From contig NC_133536.1 in assembly GCF_048544455.1 (NCBI RefSeq), forward strand, positions 199,023,325-199,087,324: a stretch of DNA of 64,000 nucleotides, given 5' to 3'. Below are positions 12,028-23,880 of the stretch, in pieces (position 1 is the first letter of the stretch; each line of letters opens with the position of its first letter). The notes beneath the pieces were generated by a model that was not told where the DNA came from, made no database searches, and worked only from the letters and a program-made list of their open reading frames with translations. A program made the position numbers and the translations under genes. The stretch is from Silene latifolia (taxonomy: Eukaryota; Streptophyta; Magnoliopsida; Caryophyllales; Caryophyllaceae).

Positions 12028-14425
12028 TGTAACACCCCCATTTATTTAGGAGCCTTTAGCAAGACATTCCCAATAAATAGGACTGTTACCATCTCGGTTG
12101 CCCGAGGTAAATGATACAAATTAAAACAAACCAAAGTACTTTAATAACTTTAACTGAAATAGTGGTTTTATTACATTGCCAACCGATTAAATTTAAACCT
12201 TAACATTACAATATACTAAGCAGCGGAAATTACATAAATAAAGTTGTATAAGTCAACTAAGTGATCTAGACAGCAACTATGGTCCAAGTCGAGCTCACGT
12301 CCCAATGCTCCCAAGTCAGCTAATCTTTAGTACCTGTCAAATCTGCTCCCCATTATGGTTCATCACAGGTGTTCACGAATACACGGTCAACCACGAGGTT
12401 GAGTAGAAAACTAAACAATGGATAATATAAAGCTACTTGCTTTAACGATGCTACATAAACAAGCTCCACAATCATCAGTCCGTCCACCCATACCATGGCA
12501 CATAACTTCCAGTCACACATCCACTTCTAGACACACAATCATACTTCTCTTCTAGACACACACAAACATACTCCACTTCTAGACACACAATCATACTCCC
12601 GGACACACGATCCACTGGACACACATCCCGCCTCGGACACACGATCTGGATACTCCCAACACACAGTCCACTCTAACAACAATAGAATCCAGCAAGACAA
12701 TAATAATTCCACAACATATAAATACTCATAAGAATAATAAATTAAGCTACACCCAATCCATTTAACTCAATATGCCAAGCAAGGAATAAGACAATAAGAA
12801 TAACATTCGATTGAGTAGTTTTCTACCTTGTCGGCAAATCCAATTAAAGCAATCAAAGTAAATAGAAATCCAATTAACAAAGCTTCTCACAACTCCGTCA
12901 CCTAGACAAGTAATAATTACAATTACTAATCAACTAATTATATCATAATTAAAATAATTATTCATTAACTATACTAATTATATTTTTACGTAAATTAATA
13001 TTTATAAACCCGTCTAGCAATAATTAAACTAATTATAATTATTTACATTTCATTATTTATAAATTATACAATTACGCTAATTAAAAACCCGTGAACAAAC
13101 CCAACTCAAATCCCGACTCTTAACCCGCTCTACAAAAATTAGAAGAAAAGACAAATCTAACTTATCACCCAACACACGTGACACAATATACACAACTCCT
13201 TACGACCCCACCACATACATACTCGTTAACCTCTCAACCCCTTCACGCCATACACGTCCTCTCAACAACCAACACTCAGCTTGGAACCTACTACCGCCCC
13301 AGCCCCCACAACACACGACCCCAACAACAATTAAACAACCGCAACCCGACAACGCCACAAACACCAATACTACCACTATTCGCCACCACCATGACACCCC
13401 AGCCACAGTGCAAAAGTATCCCAGACCAACCCCAGCAACCACCTCCAAACACGACTCAAAAGCAGCAGCAGCGACACAACACACATCCTCCCCTGTTTTC
13501 GCTATTCCAACCACCACCGTCACTATCCACCACGTACAACCACCACAACACCTCCCTCATGATCGACTACACCACCCACACCCAACCAACCCTAACCCAG
13601 GTCAAGTCAACGACTAATAAAGGGTTCCATTGTGTTTAAACGACAATTATGCCCTAGCTCGTAATTCCGGCCTCACTACCTACGCAAACCACCGCCCCAG
13701 ACCACTCTATAGCCACCACTAAACTCGCCCTACAACCACGAGTCCAACCATACCAGATTCGAGTCTAAGTCGAGTCACAAAAGAGGTTACCCCGTGTTTT
13801 ATCCGAATTAAACAACCATATAACCACCGACGAAAATCCGTCTGAAACACCCTCCTCCCGTCGGTCAATGGTGGTCAACGGTGGGTCTGGTTAATCCCTG
13901 GTGGTCCACGTCCACGGTCATAGTTAGTCATACGGTCGTCTAGTTTACGAGTTATAAGGAAGCAAACGTGTATACATAAGACGGTCTTAGAATATTACCT
14001 TGAGTCGATTGTTGATTTGAGTTTCTTGTCACGTTTCCCGAGATCCCCAATTCTCTCTTCAAATTCCAGATTTATTATGATAATTTAGATGTATTATTTT
14101 CCCTTTTATAAGACAATTTATTTATGCTAATACCTTTTCAATTTAGGAAATCCGTCTTTAAGGCAAGTATTACTATTATAATTATGAAATACGATTACTA
14201 CTATTATTATTATTCTACATGGGCTATACAACTACTACACAAGCTTGGCCCATTTACACTTTCAATTTACTCGGCCCATCTCCTTTCCCGACTCATTTAT
14301 TATTCTATTACTCTATTATTTATTTACCGTCTTATTCCCAATTATAAATTATAAACTTATTATAATTAATTATTTAAAATGTGTTAATTATCAATATAAA
14401 TTCTTGCAAATTACGGGGTATTACA
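12028..14425 (-). repeat. 2.4-kb gypsy LTR
   Basis: Bounded on the plus strand by TGTAACACCC and GGGTATTACA. It contains a short imperfect tandem run of a CTTCTAGACACACAATCATA-like unit (about 12515-12660) and a C/A-rich stretch (13180-13640) that gives chance open frames. The right flank begins at 14426; no target duplication can be tested because the other end is missing. Confidence 0.75.
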
Positions 14426-15245
14426 GTATAGAATTGTGTGATTTTTTCGAGTATTGTCAATTAAGAAGTAGTACGTAACCTAATGTAGCTTTTATGAACC
14501 TACTGCTTAACGTGACTCATTAAACTAAATGCACAATTTTTAGTAGTATAATAATTTATTTTAGTGCGGTGCTCAGTGTATGTTGTTGTATTGTTGTAAT
14601 TGATTTGATATTTGTTGTTCTTTAGGCTCAAAAACATTGACTTAGCACGCCGATAATGGTAAACAATTTATCGGCACTAGTATGATTCAAAATCATTAAC
14701 TCATTTTTTATCATATAAATACTGGTAAAGGAAAATACTAAGACTTATTAAACTAATACATGTAAACAAGTTATTACGGCTTATTTACAATACAACAATT
14801 GATTGGTTAATTATTTTACTAAATGCTTATTAACATTCTTAAATTGTACATATTCGTAAATTTTGCATATGTTCGGGCTGGCCCGGCCCAAAATTCGGGC
14901 CGTAAAGGCGGCCCAAACCCGGCCCTATTATATTGAATGGGCCATGGGCTTTTCGGGCCTAAAATCGAGGCCCAAGCACGGGGAAAAATTGGGCTAGGCC
15001 GGGTCGGGCTAACGGGCCTGTGCCATATGATCAGCTCTAATTACATCTTATAAAGCTAGCTTTGTGTCACCCAATTGTTCATCTAACTTCTTCTAATAAT
15101 TTGTCATCCAACATTAAGAATGATTTTATTTTTGTCAAAACATTCTGGAATAGAATGTGCAGCCATGGCTCATTGTTTCCGCGTAAATGAAGAACATGAT
15201 GCTACTCAAACTATTACACACAAACAAAAAATGCAACTAAAGAAG
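14426..15245. other. Intergenic, with a GGGCC-rich repeat
   Basis: Mostly AT-rich unique-looking DNA. Positions 14872-15037 are packed with GGGCC/GGCCC words and end in CAGCTCTA, resembling the hAT-type GC-rich elements at 26373 and 49498, but I could not find a matching left end or target duplication. Confidence 0.4.
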
Positions 15246-15641
15246 CTAACCCATCTTTCCACACATTACAAAGATTACAAGAAACATTAAACCTAACGTG
15301 AATTTGTTCCTCTTTGTCTCTTTCTTTAGCATCTCCAACTCAAAAGTCAGCTTCCTTGCATCATCTACCTCTTTATTTTGTTTCTTCAGTTCATTTTTAA
15401 GACTCCTTTGTTCATTCAACAAATCATTGATAACACTTATTTGCCAATAAGTCATGTCTTCATCAATCCAATTGACGAACCTGCAACCACGCATATCCGT
15501 CTCTGCATTGTAGAACTTGCACGCAATGAACTTTGGAGCCGGATTTTGGAAGGTCCATGAAGTTTTCACAGCAGCGGGAATGCCGCACCAGCAGTTGGCA
15601 GCAACCTTTGACGAACTTCTTGTCGAGTTTGAGGTGGACAT
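15246..15641 (-). CDS. Small GRF-type zinc-finger membrane protein
   Basis: 131-residue protein from the ATG at 15641. An upstream in-frame ATG at 15812 exists, but the 57 extra residues look like translated 5' leader, while homologues I recall begin just before the zinc finger. Seen: a GRF-type finger with Cys17, Cys19, Cys41 and Cys53 and the core words CWCGIPA, FIACKFYN and GCRFVNWID; a charged coiled-coil-like stretch at about 75-110; a hydrophobic segment at 114-128 that looks like a C-terminal membrane anchor. GRF fingers bind nucleic acid in DNA-repair proteins; the role of the small plant versions is unknown to me. They are numerous in plant genomes, so this could be a captured or multiplied copy. 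No intron is needed. Confidence 0.65.
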   Translation of the reverse strand: MSTSNSTRSSSKVAANCWCGIPAAVKTSWTFQNPAPKFIACKFYNAETDMRGCRFVNWIDEDMTYWQISVINDLLNEQRSLKNELKKQNKEVDDARKLTFELEMLKKETKRNKFTLGLMFLVIFVMCGKMG

Positions 15642-16149
15642 GTTTGATGAGATTTGATATTTAGAGAGATGAAAGAAGATGAATGTAAAAAAGTAATGAG
15701 GGATGAAAGGGAATCTGATCAATTGAGGGAAAAAATTGGAGGGAAATGTAGGAGGGAAAACATTAGGGGTTTTTTCAAGTGAAGACATAAAGTGATAAGA
15801 AGGATTTTTCATCGGTCAACTAACGGCTATTGACTTTTTTTAACGGAAATGGTCATTTGGTACCACAAGACATAGACATAGTAAATATTAGGTACCTTTG
15901 GGCAAAAAAAAAAATATTAGGTACAAATGAGCGTAAATGTTAGCTACCTTCTCACAAAAAACCCTTAAAAAAACTCTAGCCGATTCAGATCTCAAGCGAA
16001 AAATCTGAACCGATCTCAAACCCAACCAAGTTCGGGTTCAAATGGACTGATCTACACTCTACACCCCTATGGTACTTCAATTACGGGCATACAATTGAGT
16101 CAATTCGATTTCCAAAAGGATCCAACTCTGAACTTTCAACACAAATTAT

Positions 16150-17390
16150 TCAAGGAGGGAAATTTTCATTTCTCAAGCCATTTTTTATCCTCGAAAGGTA
16201 CCATCTTTTTTCCCATCTTTTGTTTGATTCCTTTAAAATAATTTGGTTAACAAAAATCCCACTTCTCAGGTAGCTGTTTAGATGGTGATTTAGATGCCCA
16301 GATGCTATTTTCTTTTGATCTTGCAATTTGGTAGTTTTAATTGTGTTGATTGATTAGATTTGCATGATTCAGATTGTTGCATTAATGCTGTAATAGTATT
16401 TTCTCCCTGATGAGAATTATTGAGTAGAAATTTAGTGTGGGTTTATAATTGTTGGTATGAACTGTTAATGGATGTGTCTACCTTTTGGGGTTAGTATGAT
16501 TGTTGGTCAAGTTATAGATTTTAACTAGGATGGTTAACTTCCATGATTTGATAATTGAGTTCTCCGGGGATCTCGATCTTTGCCAATTTGTAGAGATTCA
16601 TTTCGCAGTTGTGATCGATTTTAGTTATAGATGTTATGGAGTTCTAGCTTAGGACTGGTTGCATTGGCGGTTGTTTGTTATTAAGTTTGGTGGAGGGGAC
16701 TGTAAGGGTGCTCAGAGTGAAGAGCTCATAGTTGCTTCACACAAATAAGTAGCTTTTCCTTGGTGGAAATTTGGCAATAGATCTCGTAATGTGTTGCTCA
16801 TATTTTCTTGCTCACGCTGGCTGCCTTTTCAGTTGTAGGGTTGTTGAATTGGATTTGATGATAATGATAATCGTAGTTGATTGTTATAAGACTTTTTCCA
16901 GGTGATTTTATGGTCGAAGCTTTCTAGCTTCTTAGGTACCTTCATAAACCGATACATTAGAAATGGGTATTAGAATGGTTACTTGTGGGGAAGGTATTTT
17001 GTGGCTTGAAACAGGCCTTAAGCTTTACCTTGTGAGGGTTCCTGAACCTATGTATATCTCCCAAATCTCAATTATTTGTTCCTACCAACTGATTATGTAA
17101 CTTTTGTTACTCGAACTCTGGTTCGGATTTCTGATATGTGTACATATCCGAGTTTCACACCCATAATCAATTTCTTAAATGTTAGGCTCAGCTGTGTCTT
17201 GAAATGAAATATGAGTGCAGCAAGCCAGCAACACATTTTCAAATCATAAGTATAGTTTTAAATTTGAAATTTCTAGAACTTTTGAAGTGAAACATATAAA
17301 TGTTTGAAAAACAAGGCTTTAATCATCAAAAACTTCTTCTAAATCCTTTATACACGGTTTCTGAAAAACAAGGCTTAAATCATTAAAACC
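16150..17390 (+). pseudogene. Decayed relic A of the TPLATE-subunit gene (exon 2 and flanks)
   Basis: About 16645-16745 resembles exon 2 of the gene at 19423: shared words TTGCATTGGCGGT, AAGGGTGCT and GTTGCTTCACACAA. Upstream, TCGAAAGGTACCATC (near 16192) matches the end of exon 1 with its donor, and GATGCCCAGATGCT (near 16292) matches intron 1. The exon 2 donor is changed (AAATAAG for AAGTATG). A partial, non-functional duplicate of the host gene. Confidence 0.7.
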
Positions 17391-18125
17391 TTCCATGATT
17401 TGATAATTGAGTTTTCCAGGATCTCGATCCTTGGCAATTTGTAGAGATTCATTTCGCGGTTGTGATAAATTTTGGTTATAAGGTAATGGAGTTCTAGCTT
17501 AGGACTCGTTGCATTGGCGGTTGTTTGTAGTTAAGTTTGGTGGAGGTGACTGTCATGGTGCTCAGAGTTGCTCACACAAATAAGTAGCTTTTCTTTGGTG
17601 GAAGCTTGGCAATAGATCTCGTACTGTGTTGGTCATGATTTTCTGGCTCACGCTGACATGCTGGGCTTTTTTCATTTGTAGTTTGTTGAATTGGATTTGA
17701 TGATAATAATAGTTGATTGCACCAAGACTTTTTCTTGGTGGTTTTATAGAAGTTTTTTAGCTTCTTGGGAACTTTCATAAACAGGTACATTAGAAATGGG
17801 TATTAGAATTGTTACTTGTTAGGAAGGGTTTTTTTTAGCATGAAACTTGCATAAAGCTAAACTTTATAGAAGGTTCTTAAAGGTTGAAACTTATGTGTAT
17901 CTCTTAAAGTTTCAGACTCTTATCAATTTCTTAAACATAAGGACTGTGTCTGGGAATGAAATATGAGTGCAGCGAAACATCTTCAACTCATAAGTATAGA
18001 TTGGAAATTTCTAGAACTTTTCAAGTGAAACATATAAAATGTTTGAAAAGAATCATCAAAAACTTCTTCTAAATGCTTTACACATGGTGTCTGAAAAACA
18101 AGGCTTAAATCATTAAAAATATTGA
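17391..18125 (+). pseudogene. Decayed relic B, tandem duplicate of relic A
   Basis: Starting at TTCCATGATTTGATAATTGAG (17391, same words at about 16540), the sequence repeats relic A through the exon 2-like segment (about 17500-17585) and the following intron-like sequence (for example CATAAGTATAG, AACTTCTTCTAAAT). The exon 2-like part has an extra internal deletion. A unit of about 0.75-0.85 kb was duplicated after relic A had formed. Confidence 0.7.
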
Positions 18126-18142
18126 ACTAAATCAGTTCATAG

Positions 18143-18370
18143 ACTATACATCTGAGGTAGTACCTCTTATTGTTTATTTTCTGAGTTTTATTTTAAAGCT
18201 TTTGAGTTCTAATTTAGTATAAAGTTTTTGAGCTCATCTACTAAAACATTATACTAAAAAAATATAATATTGCTCAAAAACTATATTTATAAATGGTAAT
18301 ATGTTCAGAAAAGATATGTATATGCTCAAAAACTACAAAGTCTGAGGTACTACCTCAGATGCGTAATCCT
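18143..18370. mobile_element. MITE with TACATCTGAGGTAGTACCTC-type ends
   Basis: Inverted ends: ACATCTGAGGTAGTACCTC at the left and the complement of CTGAGGTACTACCTCAGATG at the right; AT-rich interior. A related copy follows at 18425-18760 and a third, weaker one at about 27770-28015. Superfamily not determined. Confidence 0.6.
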
Positions 18371-18424
18371 TTTTCTCGAACTAAATGCTTCACACATGGT
18401 GTCTTTCTCTGAGAAAAAAGGAAC

Positions 18425-18760
18425 ATACATCGGATGTATTACCTCCAACTTTTTTGTTTTTGAGCATATATGTATTTTTTTTAGCTTATTACCTTAAACT
18501 TTATATGTTTTTGAGCATATGTGTATTTTTTTTAGTTTATTAAAGTTTATATGTTAGATTTTAATTTTTTTTCCATCAAAACAAACTTATATGTAATGTT
18601 TTTGAATTTTATTGTAATTTTTTAGAGCTTAATGTTTAACTGAATAAACTCAGAAACTTTATTGTAAAACTCATAATTTTTAAAACAAAACTCAAAAACT
18701 TTATTATAATGCTAAGAAACTATAGAATTGGTGGTAGTACATCAGATGTATAATCCACTT
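18425..18760. mobile_element. Second MITE of the same family
   Basis: Ends ACATCGGATGTATTACCTCC and, inverted, GGTAGTACATCAGATGTATAA; interior rich in 'ctcaaaaactttat'-like words shared with the copy at about 27770-28015. Confidence 0.55.
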
Positions 18761-18900
18761 AGTGTCTCTCTCTACTTTACATTAAGTGGGCCTCCCTTTT
18801 TTACTTTCACAGCGAAAGTGTAGGAGTTGCAAGGGTCGGGTATGGATTCATATACATATTCGAAAACATGATCGTGACCAACTTAACTTTACGGTGTCAC

Positions 18901-19043
18901 GTGTGTTTGGATATGTAAATAGGAGGGAAGGGGATGGAGGGAAGGGAAGGGGATGGAGGGAAGGAAAGGGGGGAAGAGGAGGAAATTACCCTCTCCTTTA
19001 TATTCCCTCCCTTTCCCTTTAAATCCCTCTATCCAAACAAACG
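18901..19043. mobile_element. Short GTTTGGAT-type MITE
   Basis: GTTTGGATAT at the left and ATCCAAACAAAC at the right enclose a purine-rich (GGGAGGGAAGG) interior. Same flavour as the foldback at 19691-20190. Confidence 0.45.
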
Positions 19044-19061
19044 GTAAAGTAATTCAATTAG

Positions 19062-19236
19062 TCTTGCTATAGACGGGTAGATTCGTCTATTGTTATAGAC
19101 GAGTCAAATACAATGAAAGTGGTGACATTTTTTGCCCTCACCACCCAACTTGTTGTTTGTTCTATTAGGAAAGTGGTATTGTATTTGACCCGTCTTTCAT
19201 TATAGACGGATAGTGTCCATCTATAATGAGAATTTG
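19062..19236. mobile_element. MITE of the CCGTCT family
   Basis: Inner arms form an inverted repeat (GAGTCAAATACAATGAAAGTGG against AAAGTGGTATTGTATTTGACCC); ends read GTCTTGCTATAGACGGG and GAGAATTTGTG. The same end words recur at 24920-25095, 30893-31139 and 51930-52040. Confidence 0.55.
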
Positions 19237-19422
19237 TGAAAGTAATTAGACCTTGTTCGTTGTTTGAGAGCCTTAATATTCCTTAGCCTCATTTTATATC
19301 TTAGCCGTTCACTGCCTCTTAGACTGAACTGCATTGCTGTTTTCAATTAAACCATTAACCTCACCCATCTCTCTTTGTGAAAATTTGAAGGAACGACAAG
19401 AAATCAGATCTAGAAGGGTCAA

Positions 19423-22400
19423 ATGTTGCTGGCAGTGTTGATTTCCAACTCTGAGGGCAACATTCTTGTCGAAAGGTATCATCTTCACTTCTCATGTTTT
19501 AACTATCACATTCAAAATATGTGATAGCAAAATCTCACTTCTCATTTAGCTTAATTTGCCTTATTACCTCATTTCATGTACTGTTTTCCCCTAATTACAT
19601 GGTTATATAGATGCCCAGATGCTGTTTTCTTTTGATCATGTTTACTTCCATAGTGGAGAGATTTTCTTTTGATCAGATCTAGAAGGGTAATGGGAGGTGG
19701 GTGTTTGGATACAATTTCCCTTCAAATCTTGCCTATTGTGGAGAGATTTTGATTTGACTTGGAGGAGGTAAAATGGATCCCCGTCTCCATTTCCCTCCAC
19801 CCTTTTCTATCCGAACAAGAGATTTTGAATCTTCTACTCTCCCTCCCTTTCTTTTCCCCTCCAAATCTTTCAATCCAAACATACCCTTAGGGTGTGTTTG
19901 GATTGAGGAAAATGGAGGGAAAAGAAAGGGAGGGAAAGTAGGGGATTACAAATCCCTTGTTTGGATAGCAAACAAGGGTGGAGGGAAATGGAGGGGGAGA
20001 GATTTGGAGGGATCCATTTTTCCTCCTCCAAGGCAAATCAAAATCTCTCCACAATAGGCAAGATTTGGAAGGAAATGGTATTCAAACACCCACATCCCAT
20101 GTGCCCTCCCCTTCCCCTACCTCCCTTTCTCTTCCCTCCTTCCCCCTCCCCTCCCTTTCCCTCCACTTTTGCTAATCAAACACACCCTTAGTGTTTTTCC
20201 AATCATATATAATTCATTTATGCGTTTTTATTTCATTTTATGGTTTGAACTAAATAAAGGTACTCAGGAGCGCCTGAATGATGAAAATTAAATGGAATAT
20301 GAATGTCATGTTGATTATGTTTACGTTTAGATTAGTATCATCAGTTGCCAAGCAATAGATTTTAACAGGGATAGTTTAATTTTCATTATTTGTTCATTTA
20401 TTTTGTGCCATCTTCTTGATCCGTAGCCAGTCTAGAGAACCATTTAGCAATTGTGATCAATCTTGTGTCACAGGTTTAGCGGAGTTCCAGCTGAGGAGCG
20501 TTTGCATTGGCGGTCCTTCTTAATAAAGTTAGGTGGAGAGAACCTTAAGGGTGCTACAAGTGAGGAGCTGTTTGTTGCTTCACACAAGTATGTAGATTTT
20601 CCTTAGAAATCTTGTATCTTGTTCCTGATATTTTGGATCAAGCTTCACTTATTTTGATTTGTACTGTGTTGAGTTTGGATTTGTTTAAAATAATTTGCCA
20701 TAGTTGATAGTTCATTTTCTGTGTGATGTGTGATTTTATAATTCAACTATTCAAGATCTCATTATAATTGCTTAGTGATGTTTTCTTGTTTCTGTAAGAC
20801 TTCCGTAAATCGAAACATTCGAAGGGGTTATTATGATGGTTGCCTGTTGGGAAGGTTTTGTAGTTTGAAACGAGTGTTAAGCTATGCCTTGTAGGCTGTA
20901 GAGGATTCCTCGGAACATTAGAGCATCTTCTAATTCTCAGTTATTTGTTGAGTGTTTTCCATGAATAATGTTAGCATAGAAAATATTTCCCTATGTATGG
21001 CTATTTCAAAAATATTTGCCATCATATAGTCTCATTTAGGGTTGGGTAATCCACACCAAAAAAAATTACAATAAATCAAAATAAACATAATCACCCTTAA
21101 TCCAAGTTAAACTAAACTATACAACAAAATTGACCTCTACTCAATTACAATTTAAAATACTTCAGGTATTATGGTGAACCATACTGTTGGTTTATTTACA
21201 AGCATATTAATCGATCAGTATGTGCAAAGATCGTACTTCCGAGTTCAATTTTTCATTTTCAAAAGTGATGGTAAATTGATAATGCTTATAGTACACATCC
21301 CTTTTGACATTGCACTATTGCAAGATACCAACTTGGAAGTTTTTAATGCATTTACATAATTTCAATTTGTTAGCTTTCAACCCATCTATTTACATAAACT
21401 TTCGATTTGTTAGCTTTGCTATTTTTTTTTTTTTTTGTCAAATGAATTGGAGTTTTTTAATTCCTATGAAGGTTTTTTATTTTTTTTGAAAAGATATTCA
21501 TATGAAGTTTTTGCTTTGTTTTACTATTATTGCCTTTTTAGCTTGGTATGGATTATCCAAGCCTATTTGGACTATATGTCGGGAAATATTTTTAGAACAA
21601 CCTTATATAGGGAATTATTTTTAGTAGTAGTATTATTGGATAATCCATACAAGGTTCCTTGTTCACAGCTAATGTGATTATTTCATCTTTTAAGTGTTAA
21701 GCTATTGAAAGGATACTAAGAAACTCTTACATATGCCTTGTATATCTTAGCATCTTTTATTCGGCTAATACACATTTACTACTAAATCATCGATGAATAA
21801 CTGTGTTGAACACGGTTACATTTTAATGTCCGGGACGAGTTGTTAATTGCTATTGATTGAGTCATGTCATTCTCTCGGCGTTTGAGGTCTAATATATCAC
21901 CTAGGTTATCTATTAGCCATGTCAGTGACAGCTTTTGTTTTGAGGCCTTTGCCTCCTTTGTGTGTTTCACATAAGTATTCTCATTATTGCAAGATGCTCA
22001 GTTATTCACACACATTTGTAAGGCGGTTTTTCATGCCACTGAGAAGATGAGGTCTTTATAATTTTGTGCAATATTGTTTTGGATTGGGGTCGGTTTTCTT
22101 CTGTATGTGATAAACAAGAGATCATCAATGCTATACCTCACTAGGGAGAGAACAGATGGCTATTTGATTTGAAACACACCAATGGGGTTCCAAGCCTTGT
22201 TTTGTTGCTGCTGTTAAGGTTTATCATTTATTGTTACATCAGAAGAGCGAACGATTTGTAATGAGGGATTCCTATGAAAGGCGAAGGATTGTTGTGAGAC
22301 AGTCTCATATAGAATAGAATTTTAGGCTCTCCACTACATTAATACTAGATGTTAGATAAATGAGTCTCTGCTTTTGTAAGAGCATGCCTTTGTGTGTTGC

Positions 22401-23880
22401 CGTATACTCCTTTTGCTTCAGAAAGCTTGATCACTTCTCCTCTTTGTTTCATCAGATGTATCCGATCACTGCCTATACACACTTAAACAATACACACTTA
22501 CACAGTACACTGCTGACAGTAGGTTATAGTTGTAAGATTCTCATTTTACCCGTATCAAAATAAACATATTGGAAGGACTCAGGAGTTTTTGGGGAGCCTT
22601 ATTGTTGTCATAGTATTTTTTGTTGCAAAGGAGCCACAAGGGCTATTTTGGTTCTAACGAGTTTTACAATGGTTTTAGGTGGTCCGGAAATGGTGGTTGG
22701 TGGTCCAGTGGAGAGTGGTAATTATTAGGAGAATAGGCATTGGTTCTCGGTGGTTATATGGTGGCTTTTGGTTGAGTAATTACCATGATTATAGTATGTA
22801 TTGTTTAAGTTGCACGTCTACATGCACATTCGCTATGTAGTTTATATTGTACTCCTATATCATAAAGTGGTGTGCTTAAAGGAAGTGGAAAGAATGCCAT
22901 GAACTGGAGGGAGTATATTCATTGGCTCATCAATTTTTGCCTCCACAAGTTATAAACATGCTGTTTAGGTCAAGCGAGCATCAGTTATTACCCGTTTTTG
23001 ACTTCTAATATTTTGTTTTGTGAACAGATCAGTTTACATTGTATACACGGTATTGGGAGATATTCATATCTATCTTGTTGGCAAAGATGCGTATGATGAA
23101 CTTGCTTGTAAGCATTACCTCTCGTTCTTTTTTCTTTGAAGTTTCGCAGAGGGTAACATGATGAAACCATGAATATTTGTTGCTCATAGTTTTTTGGGTG
23201 CATTGTGAGTCCAGGCTTAAAATTTAAAATCGAATTTACAGGTTTTAAAATCGAATTCCGGATTTCTTTTATAAAAACTTAAAATTTAAATCGAGAGAAA
23301 AGATTAAAACGATTTTGAAAACCGAAATAGAATTAAGGATCCAGAATGCCTTAAAAGTAAACCAAGTAAAATATATAAGAAAGTGGTTCGCATTTTGAGG
23401 TGTGCGTTCACCCATGGACAGTTCTAAAGGATGATTCATGTCAGCCGACCCCAAATCATTTTGGGATTAAGGCTCTGATGTTGTTGTTGTTGTTGTTGTT
23501 GTATTGTGAGTCCAGGCTTACTTGTAATGCTGACATTTGCCTTTTGTTGCTCTTAGTGTCAGAGGTGATTTTGGGTATTACCTCAACTCTGAAGGATGTT
23601 TGCGGAAAAATGCCCAATGAACGCCTCTTCCTGGACAAGTATGGAAGGATCTGCTTATGCCTGGATGAAATGATTTGGGCGGTATGACATGTTTTTTTTT
23701 TTGTACCATATGTTATTAACTAGTTTTGCTCAAGAGCTAGAAAACTGCCGCTGCCCTAAGCTACATCTCTCGCCACAGTTGTACTCAATTACCCTTTCGC
23801 TATTTCAGGGAGTTCTGGAAAATACTGATAAAGACAGAATCAAAAGGCTTGTAAGGTTGAAGCCGCCAACTGAAGTCTGA
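19423..23880 (+). CDS. LOLITA: TPLATE/TSET complex small longin-like subunit (LOLITA-type), five exons
   Basis: Exons 19423-19475, 20474-20587, 23028-23107, 23557-23681 and 23809-23880 give 147 residues; every intron has GT/AG ends and phases fit. The protein begins MLLAVLISNSEGNILVER and ends RLVRLKPPTEV, the longin-like fold of the plant SNARE-like protein I know as Arabidopsis At1g15370/LOLITA, the sigma-like subunit of the TPLATE adaptor complex. That complex acts in clathrin-mediated endocytosis at the plasma membrane. Signature words: AEERLHWRSFL, SVYIVYTVLGDI, KDVCGK, LFLDKYGRICLCLDE, ENTDKDRIKRL. Length agrees with the family. Introns are 998, 2440, 449 and 127 bp; intron 1 carries a large foldback and intron 3 an RTE-type insertion whose target duplication ends 36 bp before the acceptor. 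Two decayed relics of its exon 2 lie upstream. The name rests on memory of the family. Confidence 0.85.
19691..20190. mobile_element. Foldback MITE in intron 1
   Basis: Arms at about 19691-19886 and 19890-20099 are nearly perfect inverted copies meeting at CAATCCAAACATACCC-TTA-GGGTGTGTTTGGATTG. A C/T-rich tail to 20190 ends in ATCAAACACACCCTTA, another copy of the end motif. The transcript of this intron could form a hairpin of about 200 bp. Confidence 0.75.
23220..23502 (+). mobile_element. 5'-truncated RTE-type LINE (or SINE sharing its tail) in intron 3
   Basis: Flanked by a perfect 18-bp target duplication, attgtgagtccaggctta, at 23202-23219 and 23503-23520. The 3' end reads GTCAGCCGACCCCAAATC, then GGGATTAAGGCT and a (GTT)n tail, the end I associate with plant RTE LINEs and Au-like SINEs. 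About 283 bp long; no coding sequence. Confidence 0.75.

Larger units (their letters stand above)
11489..14425 (-). mobile_element. Ty3/gypsy element, 5' LTR and leader only (fossil)
   Basis: Minus-strand remnant: a long LTR (12028-14425), an initiator-Met-type primer site (12013-12024) and about 520 bp of leader that stops at the copia LTR. The ends TGTAATACCCCG and GGGGGTGTTACA (minus) are typical of large plant gypsy LTRs such as the Tekay/Retand groups, as I recall them. No coding domain survives in the window, so the lineage is tentative. Broken. Confidence 0.75.

Noticed and set aside
13178-13639. 153-residue Pro/Thr/Gln-rich open frame
   Set aside because: Lies inside the 2.4-kb gypsy LTR in C/A-rich sequence; composition artefact, no domain.
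14872-15037. A third hAT element of the GC-rich type
   Set aside because: The right end CAGCTCTA is suggestive, but no left end or 8-bp duplication could be found; kept only as a GC-rich repeat.
15642-15812. N-terminal extension of the GRF zinc-finger gene
   Set aside because: Phe/Pro-rich, leader-like; the family start fits the ATG at 15641.
19773-20191. Overlapping open frames in intron 1
   Set aside because: They read through the foldback arms; repeat-derived.
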